Origin: an uncultured Ruminococcus sp.
Lineage (GTDB): Bacteria; Bacillota; Clostridia; Lachnospirales; Lachnospiraceae
Reading direction: 5' to 3'
NCBI GenBank assembly: GCA_900553885.1
Contig: USFD01000054.1
Coordinates: 1 to 21,768 of the forward strand
Length of the DNA: 21,768 bases
Below, piece after piece: positions 21,759 to 21,768 of the stretch. Every line of letters begins with the position of its first letter. The stretch's first letter is position 1. Position numbers and translations under genes: made by a program. Below the pieces are notes generated by a model. It was not told where the DNA came from and did not search any database. It worked only from the letters and a program-made list of their open reading frames with translations.

Positions 21759-21768
21759 GATGTGTTTC

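Overview
The window looks like chromosomal DNA of a low-to-mid GC Gram-positive anaerobe, most likely a gut Lachnospiraceae (Clostridia). Grounds: strong AGGAGG ribosome sites, TTGACA/TATAAT promoters, a DUF5688 protein, a Cna-B/VaFE surface protein, a chorismate mutase-shikimate kinase fusion and a permease-binding protein OpuC fusion. The family assignment is inference; no rRNA or species marker is present. No insertion sequence, integrase, phage module or CRISPR array was seen.

Layout. On the + strand (1-3070) lie nfo (endonuclease IV) and a three-gene operon: a YtrA-type GntR repressor, an ABC ATPase and a membrane permease. A perfect 20-bp palindrome next to the operon promoter and a strong terminator frame it. 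Everything from 3091 to the right edge is on the minus strand. Reading leftward from 21.7 kb: (i) Na/Pi cotransporter with PhoU domain, a DUF5131 radical-SAM-like protein, and azlC-azlD, ending at a terminator near 17.6 kb; (ii) a promoter bracketed by two matching 19-bp palindromes, then a flavin-barrel/ferredoxin protein and an OpuC-type quaternary-amine ABC transporter; (iii) a structured leader and five tightly packed genes: circularly permuted ATP-grasp, alpha-E, transglutaminase-like, and two aspartoacylase/AstE-like proteins; (iv) chorismate mutase-shikimate kinase plus yqeG; (v) efp; (vi) a DUF5688 gene whose stop codon abuts the start of a 915-residue cell-surface protein, followed by tRNA-Arg(CCG).

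The most interesting region is 9.4-14.3 kb. The ATP-grasp/alpha-E/transglutaminase trio is a recurrent bacterial gene set, proposed from comparative genomics to make or modify a peptide-like product, with no settled biochemistry. Here it is joined to two tandem AstE-like hydrolases. The first keeps all zinc ligands; the second has lost both histidines and looks like a pseudoenzyme. Its leader holds a promoter, an intrinsic terminator almost at the transcription start, and two further strong hairpins. The second point of interest is the twin-palindrome promoter near 17.5 kb that should control the flavin/Fe-S protein and OpuC, with no candidate regulator gene nearby. All functional statements rest on reading motifs by eye; no database search was run.
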